From assembly GCA_036925085.1 (NCBI GenBank), contig JAUPFP010000039.1, forward strand, positions 372,001 to 436,000: 64,000 bases of DNA, read 5' to 3'. The stretch is from Brachycybe producta. Taxonomy: Eukaryota; Arthropoda; Diplopoda; Playtdesmida; Andrognathidae. The position numbers and the translations under genes are program-made. The notes under the pieces were generated by a model, which was given only the letters and a program-made list of their open reading frames with translations, was not told the origin of the DNA and made no database searches. This document shows, in pieces, positions 45,126 through 57,687 of the stretch (position 1 is its first letter; each line of letters begins with the position of its first letter).

Positions 45126-46648
45126 TGCAGTCAAAAATTAACGCGTCACTTTTAAAAATCTACAATAACACATTTTACATAAGAAATATTTACTATAAAT
45201 TATATGCAAACTCACTCTTTCTTTAAAAAAAAAAAAAAAGGTTACGTTTGCGGCAATTTTGGTGAACTTTATTAACTTGCAGTTCTTATTTGAAAATGAC
45301 ATCATCATCTAGTTATAAAAAAAAACTATTATATGCAAATAATTAACTATTTTAAGTAGTAAGTAACTTGTTTGTAAAGTGAAAATAACTGTGTTGGTGG
45401 CGGCACTCAAAAAGTGTTTTTCAGTGTATTTTCAAGTTTAAAAAAAGTGCATTGGAATGTGGCTGAAATCTGATAAAACAGATGAATATTTTTTTGTGAG
45501 TATCTGACAATTCATAATGACATCATCATCATTATCACCACTACCACCAAGAAGAAGAAATATTTGCAAGATCCAACCTCACGTGTCCTGGATTTGCAGC
45601 AAATGGGTGAAAAACGTCAAAAAATTACCACTACTAATTATGTAATATAAATTCAATTTTTGTGTTGACAATTTACGAGAAACAACAACAACAAAAAAAG
45701 TATTGAAATCAAACATGAAAAAGAAAAAACTAAGAAGAAAACTAATTGACTTTCATTGATATATTTTTTTGTGTATGTGTGGTCCCACCACCACTGATTG
45801 ATTAGATCAAAAATGAAAATGTGCTAATTTTATGTGCGATTTTAAATCAACAAAAAACCGTCCTCATCATTTTTTCTCCCTCCAAACAAACAAAATTCAT
45901 AAAAAAAAAGCAAAAAAATCGCGAATTCACTTATTTTATATAAAATACACCACATTTTTTTTCTGCCAATATAATTCGTGTTTGTGTGATTCTTCTTCTT
46001 CTTCTTCTTGTGTTTGTGTTTATTTCCGTGATGTGTATTTCGTTGGCATCATTTATTTTCATCAACTTTGTATTCTTATAAGCTGGCTACTTCCCAAAAA
46101 ACATATTCTTCTTCGGTTTCTAGCCAGCCACCTTTCTTTTTATGCCAAATTGTAGACGAAATATTTGTATTCTATACTTGGTTTTTTTCTTCTGTCTATT
46201 GTTTTATATATATATATTTTTCAACGTCACTTTGTAATCTATTGCAAAATAGCCAAAACAAAAAAATACACTGAACTATATATCTTTTAGAAGAGAAAAA
46301 ATCATAAATAATAATAAATAATAATACGGGCTTTTTCAAAACGACTTTATATATAAATATATAAAAAAAATCGTCCATCAGAAAGTAAATTCCATCCAAA
46401 AACATTGAATAAGTTAATTTTCAAAGACAGTTAGTGTGAAAAGAAAAACAAAAGAAAAAATTGCAAAATCTAAAAACAAAATCTGCTATATTTTCTATTT
46501 TTCTTTAAAAACAAGCTTCAAATCGTCCAAAAAATAATAAACTAGATAAAAACAAACAAAACAAAAAAATCAAGAAATTCAGTCCTGAGTTTGTTTTTCT
46601 TTGTTGATTTTTTTTTTACTACTTGAATTTTTGTTTTGAGCTGCTTTC
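45126..46648. other. No gene seen
   Basis: AT-rich with TTC and CAT microsatellites. It could be leader or intron of the candidate gene starting at 46649, but nothing shows this. Confidence 0.4.
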
Positions 46649-46805
46649 ATGGCCTATTCATTATTCATGCCGTCCTTCTACTCTTCTACTCTCGAAACAA
46701 CATCAACAACGTCATCATTCTTCTACGAGTGTTTTCTGACGTCCACCAACAAAGTCTTCTTCTTACTGATGATGATGATGATCCTATTACTCATTGGGCC
46801 AGGAG
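46649..46805 (+). CDS. Candidate first coding exon with signal peptide (partial gene)
   Basis: An ATG at 46649 opens a 52-codon exon. It encodes a Ser/Thr-rich start and a hydrophobic run (KVFFLLMMMMILLLIGPG) that would serve as signal peptide or signal anchor. It ends at a donor-like GGAG|GTAAAG, leaving a phase-1 junction, the usual phase after signal peptides of extracellular proteins. Base complexity is higher than in the surrounding A-rich DNA. No following exon was recognised to 64000, so the rest would lie across a very long intron. A possible promoter and 5' leader lies at 44650-45120. It could be a chance frame: the TGATGATGATG microsatellite supplies part of the Met run. Confidence 0.33.
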
Positions 46806-48212
46806 GTAAAGAAAACAATAATTTACATATTAAATATCCTTCCATTTGAAACCCCCCCCCCGACCATTTTATTATCAACTTATGTCGAACAACAATGTTA
46901 AAAAAAATTATTTTGCTCAAATTCAAGAAAAACTTAAAATTTCAACTTGCAAGGGCAGACTGGGAGACCAAAAAACAGCCTGGAGAAAAATTATTTGCCC
47001 GGCTCCGATAACTTTAAGTTGACTTATACTACTGATTTTTCAATCAGTAGTTCTGCAAATATACAAATCAATATGAAAAACCATAAATTAGCCAGTAGAT
47101 TTAGTAGCATTTTAAGCAATGTGCACAGTGACTATAAAACGCAACGAACCAATCTACAAAATCTCATTACGGTCTCTCTCATCTTAAACACATTGCCTAA
47201 AATGCTATTTGTCAACACAAGATTCCTGGATAAATTATTTAAATTAGGTGCATTTTCTTTCTAGATCAGTGCTGCATCGCCAATTATAAACTTTCGTGGC
47301 TCATTCTAGTATTTTAATTGGAAGAAGAAAAAGAAAAACCAGTATCTGTTAAAAAGAAAAAAGATGCTAATATGAATTATGGAAACTTTTATGTTTGTAA
47401 TCCGCGCCACTCAACAACATCCATTACTTTTCTAGTCTTTATTATTAGATCACCTATTATAATAGAAGAAGAAGACATTCCCCTCCTCCCCTTCTCCCCC
47501 TGCCCGCCACAAAAGACAAGACAAGCTCATTTCGATAGCGATTCATTCAAAGCACAGACTAAATTTAATTGATCAGACAAATAAAACGTTTTGCTTGAAA
47601 AGAAATTTGTGTGATGACAATCTGGTACAATTAAAATAAAACAAGCAATCAGAAGCCTAGAAATCGTTTCAATTCACTTGATTATGTCTGGAACATATCC
47701 GCATCCCAGGCAGCCACAATTACACCATACATATAGGCCTACATAATGTACAGTACACACACACACATATACCAAAGAATGAACTAGTTTCCATGACAAC
47801 CGTTAACAGACAAACACCCAAATACGTTAAATTAAGGTATGTGTTTATATTGAATTGAGGAAGAAAAAAAAAAGTACAAATTTGTACAAGTTAACTTTTT
47901 TTTTACTAGTTTCTAACCTAACTGATTGTAAAACCTACTTGTGAATGACAAGAACAATCTCACCACATTGGCATAAAATCACAGAGTCACTGATACTGAC
48001 ACAGAAAACACAGACACAAACATTCTTTTAACAAGGTTATGCTTGTTCAATACGCAGTATAGCATCTGTATCACAGACACAAGAGAGACAAAGACACGGA
48101 AACAGAGACACCAAAATTTAGACACAACCCACAAAAAAGAGAGACAAAGACATTTAGAACCAGAAATAAAGACACAGAAACAATCCCACAGACACATACT
48201 GTATAGTGTACA
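46806..48212. other. No gene seen
   Basis: A half hAT-like terminus (GGGCAGACTGGGAGACC) near 46953. An imperfect AGACA-type simple repeat at 47990-48200 explains the frames there. Confidence 0.45.
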
Positions 48213-48413
48213 TATGTTACTGTCAATCTGCAGAATCAGTCAATCCACAGATTGCCCAGGCAATCTGCAAAGCAACCAACCTGCTAGTGAAATCTGCAAA
48301 ATTCAACACCTAAAATGTATTGAATTTTACAGAACTAGTTAGCAGTTTTTGATGGTTTGCAGATTGCCTAGGCAATCTACAAACTAACTGATTACGCAGA
48401 TTGACAGTAACAT
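48213..48413. mobile_element. MITE with ATGTTACTGTCAATCTGC termini
   Basis: About 58-bp imperfect arms: ATGTTACTGTCAATCTGC on the left and GCAGATTGACAGTAACAT on the right, both also containing CAGATTGCC(C/T)AGGCAATCT. 201 bp. Confidence 0.85.
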
Positions 48414-48632
48414 ATACACTGAAACAGTCATTAAAGAAAGAAAGTTCAATATGAAATATAGCCTATGTATCATATTGGATTATTAATTTTTTTTGCCATT
48501 CAACTCAAAAGTTACAGAAGTTACAACAATTACAAATGAAAAAAACCTATAACTTTTCTTACTCTAGAATTTTACTGGTGAACTTATTTCTACCAGTATT
48601 ACTTTAATAGTATTACTATACTAACAAGAGTA

Positions 48633-49240
48633 ATACCTTGTACACACATGAGCTAAATGAATTCAAATTAAATGTGTTCAGGTTAATTATACGGAATCCA
48701 GTTAAGGACAAATGAACCCAAATAAAAATTGACTTTATTATTAATATTGAAAATTGAAATACTAAATCAATATTATATTTAAGTATTAACTCATTATTTT
48801 CAGATTATTAACTGAATAAATTGAATTCGACATATTGTCCATTTGCCCTTCACATGGCTCTGTAGAACGTGTTTAATATATTTTAAATGCATTTAACTGT
48901 GTATGTGTGTACAAGGTATAAGACATGTGTAATGCCTAGTGCACACCTGATAATTTAAATGCATTTCAATTATAAACGTGTTCTACAGAGCCCTGTGAAG
49001 GGCAAACTAACAATATGTCGTCGAATTCAATTTATTCAGTTAATTAATCTCAAAATATTGAGTTAATTAAATTAAATATATTATATAAACTATTGACAAA
49101 ATATTGATTTAGTATTTCAATTTAAAATATTAATAATAAAGTCAATTTGTATTTGGTTCATTTGTCCTTAACTGGATTCCGTATAATTCACCTAAACACA
49201 TTTAATTTGAATTCATTTAACTCATGTGTGTACAAGGTAT
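48633..49240. mobile_element. Two copies of one MITE, head to head
   Basis: Copy 1 (48633-48921) begins ATACCTTGTACACACATGAG. Copy 2 (48932-49240) is inverted and ends CTCATGTGTGTACAAGGTAT. They form a large imperfect palindrome around 48922-48931. The same element occurs singly at 41223..41524. Confidence 0.85.
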
Positions 49241-52190
49241 ATAAGACACATTTTGAAGAATGATTTGGAGCTCAGCTTTTTTTTCTCTTCATTCCTAACC
49301 AATAGATTCGAATCAGTATGACTGATGCCATAAGTGGGTACTTAAGTGTGTGACACTGGACAAGAGCCACTATATATAATGTCATCCACTAAACCAGTGT
49401 CTTTCCTCTCCATTGGAGTGGAAGGAAAATGTCCATCCAAGTTTTCAAACCACAGTCTAATATATAAAACTAAATGCTACTCCTTTATATAATAAAACTA
49501 ACCTTATTGTATATGGTCTATAAATTGGAATAAATTATTGAAATTTACAAATTCTTACAAAAATTTACTACAAAACTTTAGAAAACCAGACATTTTTTTC
49601 TTTCTGCCATTAAAACTTACGTAAATTTTGTTTTCTAACTAGTTTGCAACATCTTTGTAAACACTTTTGGACAATTTTTTAATGACAACCTGTCAAAAAT
49701 ATCAATCCAGAACTACAAAATTATACATTATAAATAAAAGAAATTTTACAGAGTTATGTGCCTGAGAAAAAGTTTTTAAAAAAACCTGAGAGAAAAACCA
49801 AAAGCAAAATGGCCCGGATTAAGGCCCAGCTCAAGCCACAAAATTTTATACTAATCCTAGTTTACTAAGACAATAAAGCCCACAACATCCATGAGAACCA
49901 CCAAGCTCATAAGGCATACAAAGCCCATGGATTTAGCTTTTATAAAAGTTAACTGGCCCACAAAGCCAATGGGCCAATAGCACACCAGGCACACAAGACC
50001 CCAAAAGTCCACAAAACCCATGGCTCAAATAGTACATAAGCCAAGAAGCCCATTGTCTTTTTTTTTCCTTCAGGAAATTGCAAAAGCCCATCGGTCCCTG
50101 GACATTATGTACATGTAGATCTCTCCGGAAATGACACTGTGTTAAACTTATGTTACAGACACCACGAAACATGTCATTTACAGATTGCCATTGGATAGAA
50201 ATGTGATGTTTTTTTGTGTTTTTTGCAAACACGTCCAAATTAAGTTTTGTTAATTATTCCAAGTCAGCACAACTTAAACAGACGAGTTGCACTTTTATAC
50301 CAAAACTCAATTTTATTCAATTCTTTATTTTGTCTAGTAGTTAGTGATGACAATAATAACAATAATGAATGGACAAATCATTCGATTTGAGTAATTGGTT
50401 GTTTTCAGAAAATGCAATTGATTTCATTTTCTAACCAGTGATCACATTGGCATAAAATTCTTGCTCTTCAATCTATCCGAAAAAAACATCGTAGAAAACA
50501 AACACATATTTACAGAAGAGAACAAAATTAAAGAATGTTCAAATAAGTTCTTTGTATTCAGTTCTTACGGAAGCTAAAAAAAAATCCTGCAAATTTAAAT
50601 TAAAGAAGAGAAAAAAAAATCTCTTCATTTGTAGAATTCTCATCAAAAATTAAAAACAACCTTAAGTAGAAGTAATTAAGATGTGTGTTTTTTAAGTTTA
50701 AACGCCACTCGAACTCTGCTTATTCTGTCTTTCAAGAACAATATTATAAGTAACTAGAAACTAGAAGGGTAGCTCAAACACTTAAAAGGCATTTTCGTGT
50801 TGACATTTTTTTTTTAAATTTTAGCATTTTATGTCAAGTTTGGAAATAACACAACAAAAAGACGACATTTTTTTTAAATTTTGTCTACAAAAAGCGTATT
50901 TTGAAAGATATCAACATGAAAATTCTATTAAGATGGTTTATGGAATGCTAATTTTCCAACTCTTGATAATTTTTTGCTCCTAAAAAACAGAATATTAAAG
51001 AAGAAAAAAATAGAAATTGTTTTAGAAACTAGTCACTAAAGTCTAGTCACTAGAAACTATTCACTTAAGAATATTTTCATGATAAATAAATTTTCAAAAT
51101 AAACTTTTTATAATAAAACAAAAATTAAAAATATTATCTATTTTGAAAAAAAATATTAACATGAAAATACTCTTAAGTGATTGAAATACCCTTCTAGTTT
51201 ATAAAATACCGAAAGACTGAATAATGAAGAATATGGGAGGTGTTTACATTTTAAACCCACCTCAAGTGATTCAGCTACCCTTCTAGTTTCTAACCTCCAT
51301 AGAGTTGCTTATTTTCAAATGCAGAATTAACCAGTTTTTCATAATACCATTTTAAGATTAGATTATTTTTTTAATGATAAAACCAATTAAAAGATAGAGT
51401 TTATTATAATTAATTTAAGAATATAAATATACAGTTTTCTGGAAGATTTGCAGTGTTGCTGTTTTGATTTTTATTTAAATCTATGTATTTTCAAAATTCT
51501 TTTATTTTTCATAAAAAAAACATTTGAGCGGCAATATTAATCCTTTTATTTGTCATCGGCCAGAAAATCCTGATTAACTCTCAGTCTAAACAGTAAGCAA
51601 ACTAATTAGATAACTAAGGTATGTGGCGTTTGTAGGCATGCGTGGGTGGCACATTTTGGCACATTACAAATACATAGACACAGAGCAATATTGAGTGAGA
51701 GAGAGAGAGAGAGAATGCAGTGAAATTTGAAAAATAAAGCCATCAAAAATATGCCAATAATGTCGAAGGTGACCATCATTAGCTGTCATTAATTAGTCGT
51801 TCTTGAGTCATAGGGTAGTGAGAGAAACTCGTTGACTGAAAAATTCAAAAGCTAATTCACGTTTTACGTGCGCTAATAATAAACAAGACATCATCATCAT
51901 ATTAAGTTTTCAATAGTTGTCTGGGACAACCAAAGCCGCCACGCCATAAAACACCATTCATAAACACTTTTCTCTAGAAAATGGCATTTTTTTTTCACTC
52001 AATTTTTTCTTAATAATTGGTTTAACTAAGTAGAATAATTTTTGCTGAAAAATGTAGTTGCCTCTGTTCTGTCGTCTTTTTATTCATTATATTATTATAA
52101 TTTTATCAGTTGTTAACTTACTGGTTTATTTTACCATTATTATTATTTTAAGAGCGTATTAAGCTTGCTGATCGGACTATCTATTGACGG
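49241..52190. other. Non-coding, many repeat copies
   Basis: A GCCCA/TGGGC-rich low-complexity block at 49800-50060, fold-back family copies at 50755-51300, a GA run at 51697, and a higher-complexity stretch at 51740-51960 noted in the findings. Confidence 0.45.
51018..51209. mobile_element. Fold-back MITE (AGAAACTAGAAGGGTAG family)
   Basis: Left TTTTAGAAACTAG...CTTAAGAATATTTTCATG, right ACATGAAAATACTCTTAAGT...CTTCTAGTTTATAAAAT. Related partial copies lie at 29840-30090, 40880-41105, 43560-43990, 50755-50990 and 53810-53975. Confidence 0.7.
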
Positions 52191-52200
52191 ACTACATAAA

Positions 52201-52406
52201 CAGGCAATTAGAAATCGGGACAAACAGAAGTTGGCTCTGCCCTTTTTATGACGAACGCAACTTCTAATTGGTTAGTTATGTAGTCTGACGTCACATGCTC
52301 CGCCCTTTTCAACGTCGAACCACACAACAAACCAATTAGAAGTTGCCGGTCGTCATAAAAAGGGGCGGAGCCAACTTCTGTTTTGTCCCGATTTCTAATT
52401 GCCTGT
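52201..52406. mobile_element. MULE-like MITE (CAGGCAATTAG family), copy C
   Basis: Ends CAGGCAATTAGAAATCGGGA and CCCGATTTCTAATTGCCTGT. Flanks CTACATAAA (52192) and CTATATAAA (52407), 9 bp with one mismatch. By eye close to 90% identical to copy B. Confidence 0.85.
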
Positions 52407-52415
52407 CTATATAAA

Positions 52416-54307
52416 CTATTTACAATATCTGTTTATTTGGGCTCTACTACAATAGATTGAGATAGAAAAAAAAATGCAACTTAAAACTCATTTCCCCCCC
52501 CCCCCCCAAAAAAGCGGTTTTTTTTTTAGTTGTGCCACTCTTCCAGCTGAGGTGCGATTTGTCCTTTTGCCAAAGGCCTTTTATTTGGGGCTTATTGCTT
52601 AATAATTTTTCAAAATCAAAATTAAAATAAATGTATTTTTTAGTTTATCAGTATTTTTTCCTTAACTTCCGGATAGTTAAGCCCTAATGCCTTCGGGTGG
52701 GAGGGGCGACAACTACATTCCAGTTAAGAAGAAAAATAAATTTAAAAAAAGGCGATTTTCCGGATTATTCGAACTTTTGGTGATCTGGAAATTCTGAACC
52801 AGTTCGGGTTTTCGGGTTACATTATTCCGAATAATCGAGATCCTACTGTAATATTTTTATATAATATATTAATATAAATGTGCTGCCCTTTATTATCAAT
52901 TTAGGATTTTATTAAAAAAGAATTATATATTTTATAAGTAGAATAAATTATAAGGAATCCCTTTTTCTTTTTAAAACAGGAACTTGATAAAAAAGATTTG
53001 TTATTTTTTTCACATTTTCAATAAAAATATTTACATGATAAAAAGGACTAGATAAAAATTGCCAAAGAAAATGCTATTTTGACCTTTTACATAAAAGTTG
53101 TTTACTGCTACCCCCATATGTTACGCAAACACAAACAGAAAATAATAATAATATACACCAATTATTATCAAGTCCACCTTTTGAATTTTATATTTGCATA
53201 AGAATGACGGTTGTTAATATACATGAATGTGTATGTGTGCGCGTGCGTGTAAACCAAACATTTACTAACAACATAATAAACACGCAGAAAACAAGTGCCG
53301 ATATAGAAATACACATAGGCCTAACCTCAATAATAGATATATATTTAAAAGAATAGAGAAAAAAAAACAAATGTTCATTCATCAACATTTCTTAATTAAA
53401 GCTGCGATCACATTGGCAATATTTAAATCAAGGATATTACTGTAAGAAAAAAGATATTCTTAAATAAATTTCAATTCTCAAGAGCATGGATCACACATGC
53501 AGAAAGTATGATAAATAAGCTTTGTATGCGAGTTTGAAAACGAACCCAACTTTAAGCAGATTATTTTATTTTTTTGTTTATAAAAAGTTTATTTTGAAAT
53601 ATATCAACATGAAAATGCCTCAATCTAATTGCTGTTCTAGTCTCTAACACAATTATTTTTTTTTGGTGTTGCTCTTCTGAAACTTAAAATAGCAGTAAAC
53701 AAGAGTTCGAACTTCAAATGTTCATAAAACACCTTAAGGTATCTAAAAAAAAAACACCCCCAAAGTCTGATTATTTCTGTTTTCCGATAGTAAAATTATG
53801 AAAAACTGGAGAGTGTTATAGAAACTAGAAGGATCACGCAATCACTAAAGAATATTTTCAAATTAATATCGTTTAAAAGAAGATTTTTACGTAACGTTAC
53901 GTAACAAGATGTTATTTTTTAAATTTTTTTTGTCTATAAAAAGTTTATTTTGAAAGATATCTACATGAAAATATTAAAAACGACCAACTTTAAAATTAGC
54001 CGACAATTCCTTATAAATAGGTCTACAGCCATCATCATCATCATGGTCAAGAATACGAAATAACGATTGTTAACACAAGAGTGACCAATGTGATGTCCTT
54101 TTTCAGTCTGTTCCAGTTATTTTATAGTGCAAATTAAACACAGTATTTAAGAGAAAGTGACAATTCCACTTTACTGATGACATCGTTAAGATAATTAACA
54201 GCAAAAAAAAAGGGAGGAGGAAGGGTAACCCAATATATAATAAATCAAATAACATTTAAGCTGCTATCCAATTGTGTTTAATGTCATTTAGAAATTTCAG
54301 TGGTGGC
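52416..54307. other. Non-coding, repeat copies
   Basis: A repeat shared with 563-770 at 53386-53560, and a fold-back copy at 53810-53975. The frame at 53188-53388 is not convincing. Confidence 0.45.
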
Positions 54308-54440
54308 TCTGAATAAGCGCCAAACTAAACAAGCGCCAATTGGATCAAACACGAAACGAAACAAACGCCAAATTGAATAAAAGCCAAAAAATGTGGCTCT
54401 TATTCAGTTTATGGATTATTCAATTTAGCGCTTATTCAAT
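54308..54440. mobile_element. Short MITE with GAATAAGCGCCAAA terminus
   Basis: Left GAATAAGCGCCAAACT, right AATTTAGCGCTTATTC, with inner GCCAAATTGAATAAAAGCC against GGCTCTTATTCAGTTT. Confidence 0.65.
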
Positions 54441-54764
54441 CTCATCATTTCAATAATAATAATAATAATAATAACCACAAAACACAACTGCGCCCTGTTA
54501 GTAGGCAATCACTGCTAACACTCGTGCTTTGTGGAGAAATTACCTTTTTTTCAAGAAATAAAATGAACTTTTTAAAGTTCTTTCGAAACCGAATGATCTT
54601 TGGGTCGAAGTAATTTACTTGCAACCTGAAGCAATTCTTACATTCTTCTTGAATCTTGATAGAAAAATTAGCTCAGCATTTTAATTTGAAATCGTTTGAC
54701 ATCATTTGACAAATTTTGTTTCATGTATACAGAAAAAAAAAAGAAATTAAGAGAAACTAGAAAG

Positions 54765-54967
54765 TGTTTTAGAAACTAGAAGGGTAGTACAATCACTTGA
54801 GGGTATTTTCATGTTGATATCATGCAAAATAAACTTTTTTTTAATAGACAAAGTGTCGTAAGTTGGGTTCTTTTCAAACTTACCTGTAAATAAAAAGTTT
54901 ACTTTTGAACGATATCAGCATGAAACTACCCTTAAGTGATTCGTCTACCCTTCTAATTTCTAAAACA
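54765..54967. mobile_element. Fold-back MITE (AGAAACTAGAAGGGTAG family), best copy
   Basis: Arms of about 75 bp: GTTTTAGAAACTAGAAGGGT at the left, CTACCCTTCTAATTTCTAAA at the right, with TTTTCATGTTGATATC and GATATCAGCATGAAA inside. Confidence 0.85.
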
Positions 54968-56856
54968 CATTTAAGTTTTTCTTTATTTTTCACCTGAAAA
55001 CTAGAATAATCAGAGTTGGAGAGGCGTTTCCACTTTAAAAACCACCTTAAGTCTCAAATAATCGTTAAAGAAACAAATGACAATTTGAATTTCAATAATT
55101 ACTATGCAAGCAGCCCAGTGGGCTTGTGTCAGTGGGACTACTTAGTCCAAAAGTAGCATAAAATGCATTGTCAAAATAAACCACCCATTATAACAATTAC
55201 ACATGTAAATATAATATTGAATTTATAATAAATACAAAATATAATTCTTATTATTCTAATCTCTACAAATAAAATTATTAACACGTTTACAATTTTTTTC
55301 TCTATTTAAAAACCTCATTTGCATTAATCAGTTATAATTGATCTATTCTCTAACAGCAACATAAATTATTTCACTTTTTTGTGTGTTCGTGCAAAATTTT
55401 CATATTTAATAGAGTAGGTAAAAAACCTTAGAAAAAAATGTTTCAAAATAAGTGAACCACCCACCATTAAGACACATTTTGAAAACAAAAAGCTCAAGAC
55501 AGTTTATGTTGATCAATTAAATATAAAGGATTACAAGACTAATCTTCCAACTAAGCCATCGATTACACGCCAGAAAACAACACCAACAACATAAATTTCT
55601 GTCCCCAATACTTTTAATACTTAATCCCCATTTAAAAAAAAATCTCCTCACCAAAAAATACAATTGGTACACAAACCACTTTAAATATGAAATTTTGTAT
55701 TTTTCGAAGAAGAAAAAAATATTAGCAAAATTATCTTGTTAAGTTAGCAAAACCTTTATTAAGGATTTCTAACTAACTGGTGCACATTTCTATGTCTTTA
55801 GGATCAAAAATATATTTATTGTGTTTCATCACAAATATTTCAACTTCAAACATTCGGGAACAAAAAAAAAAAACACAATGAAATTCGAAATTCAAAATAT
55901 TCAAAAAATATCAAAAATCAATTTCTGGAGAAAAAAAAATTATTCTTATCGGAGGGGAAAAATATCAAAAATAAATAAAAATCTGGATTTTATAACTTAT
56001 TTATTCAAAGATCAGTTTAACTTAATTACAGTAAGTAGTTATTAAACGAACTTGACTAGCCTCACTTACCAGGCACTTTTGTTTATTTATAATTATTTTT
56101 TTTTAAACATTTTCTTATATTTGAGTTTTATAAATTTGTGATACATTAATTATGCTACTGATGCAGTGAAAAAATTGACTATCTAAAAAAAATGTCGATA
56201 ATTCGAAAAAATAAAAATTAATAAATGTAAAATCGCGACGAAAACATCAGTTTCAAGAATTCGAAAAGGAAATGTTTTTCCGGAATTTAATTTTAAGTAA
56301 AATTAACCTAAATTATATGCAAATATTCTAATGCACTTATAATTCTCGCTATTCTGAAATTTTTGTTTCGGAGGAAATTTCTCTTATTTTCTCAGCCCTG
56401 ATGATCATTACCGCATTATGGCCACTCGGTATTATGCTACAAATAACTGTATCTGTATACACAGGTGGACAACATTTTTGTTTAATATTCAGGCAGCTTG
56501 AAATGAGATCCTAAGGTCGTTTTGGACACACTAGCAACAGCAATTAGATCCCCTATTAATTGCCATTACAAGAAAAACGTAGGCCATTGCAGGAAAACGT
56601 GCGAAATTTTGTGTAGGCAACCAGCTGTTTGTGTGTGTATTTTTTTTTTGTTGGTAAAGACCAGTAATTTAGACATTCGACTCCAGATATTGATTACGTT
56701 TCTCCAATGTTTATCCATCAGACCAAACTATAAACAAACATTTCCTACAAACTAAAATATATTAAGAGACACACAGACTCATAAAACGCCCATTTTTTTT
56801 CGTTGGGAGAAAAAATAACAAATGGATTTCAATGCGATTTTCATCAATATTGTTAT
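54968..56856. other. No gene seen
   Basis: AT-rich. A stretch with homeodomain-type TAATTG motifs at 56490-56640 is noted in the findings. Confidence 0.45.
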
Positions 56857-56857
56857 G

Positions 56858-56938
<81 letters not shown>
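56857..56938. repeat. ATT microsatellite
   Basis: About 27 uninterrupted ATT units followed by a poly-T/poly-A run. Confidence 0.97.
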
Positions 56939-56941
<3 letters not shown>

Positions 56942-57600
56942 TTTTTTTAAAAAAAGTCCAATAAGGCTCTAAATACCTGTATGTTATATGCTATAGTCGA
57001 TGCTTCTTTTTAATTAGTGGAATTAAGCTATATATGCATATATGTATATAGGAGGCCGTGCTAAAGTGCATTTAGTTTGGCTGCTAATTTGCATAATCTG
57101 GGACACAGAAAATTTATTAGAAAGATTCAAGTAGCTTGTTTTGTTTATCTATCTCTTTCTCTCTCCATCTCAGATCTCTGTCACCTCTTGTTGGTTGTGA
57201 ATATTTTGTCTTTTAAAATACTAGTAAGTAGTAAACCTGTTGTGCAACTTGCATGAAAAGAAAGCGACTAGAGTGGTATACTAAGCTATTATGCAGAGAG
57301 TCCAAGACTACTCTTGAGAATGTAACGATGTATTGCTATAAATATAGTGAATGCATGTAGAATGAAGTAAGAGTTTGAAGCAATTAAGCCTTTCAAACAT
57401 GGCATCTAACACTAAGATATGCACAGTGTTTAGACGCCATAATGGTTCACCTACAGTATATAATTACAACGAACAACTCAGCCTTGGCTGCTTTATTTTT
57501 TTTCTTTATGAGAAATTACACTTTTTTTACTCGTTTTTATTTAACTTCCATAATATGTTTGATTGTTCACTGCCACCTTCTGAAATATTTGAAAATATAA

Positions 57601-57687
57601 ATCCCACTGCAAGGAATTGAACCTATGACCCAGTTCACCAACATTACAATGGGCTGAGACACTAACCACTACACCAACAACACAAGA
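57601..57687 (-). repeat. tRNA-derived SINE-like fragment or tRNA pseudogene
   Basis: Read on the minus strand: TTGGTGTAGTGGTTAGTGTC (A-box-like) and, about 35 bases on, GGTTCAATTCC (B-box-like). The spacing fits a tRNA-type polymerase III promoter. The acceptor ends do not pair as in a functional tRNA. Confidence 0.6.

Noticed and set aside
44535..45134. 199-codon minus frame with hydrophobic Cys-rich start
   Set aside because: Driven by CA/GT and GA-rich simple sequence and lacks splice or family support. The region looks more like a plus-strand promoter/leader.
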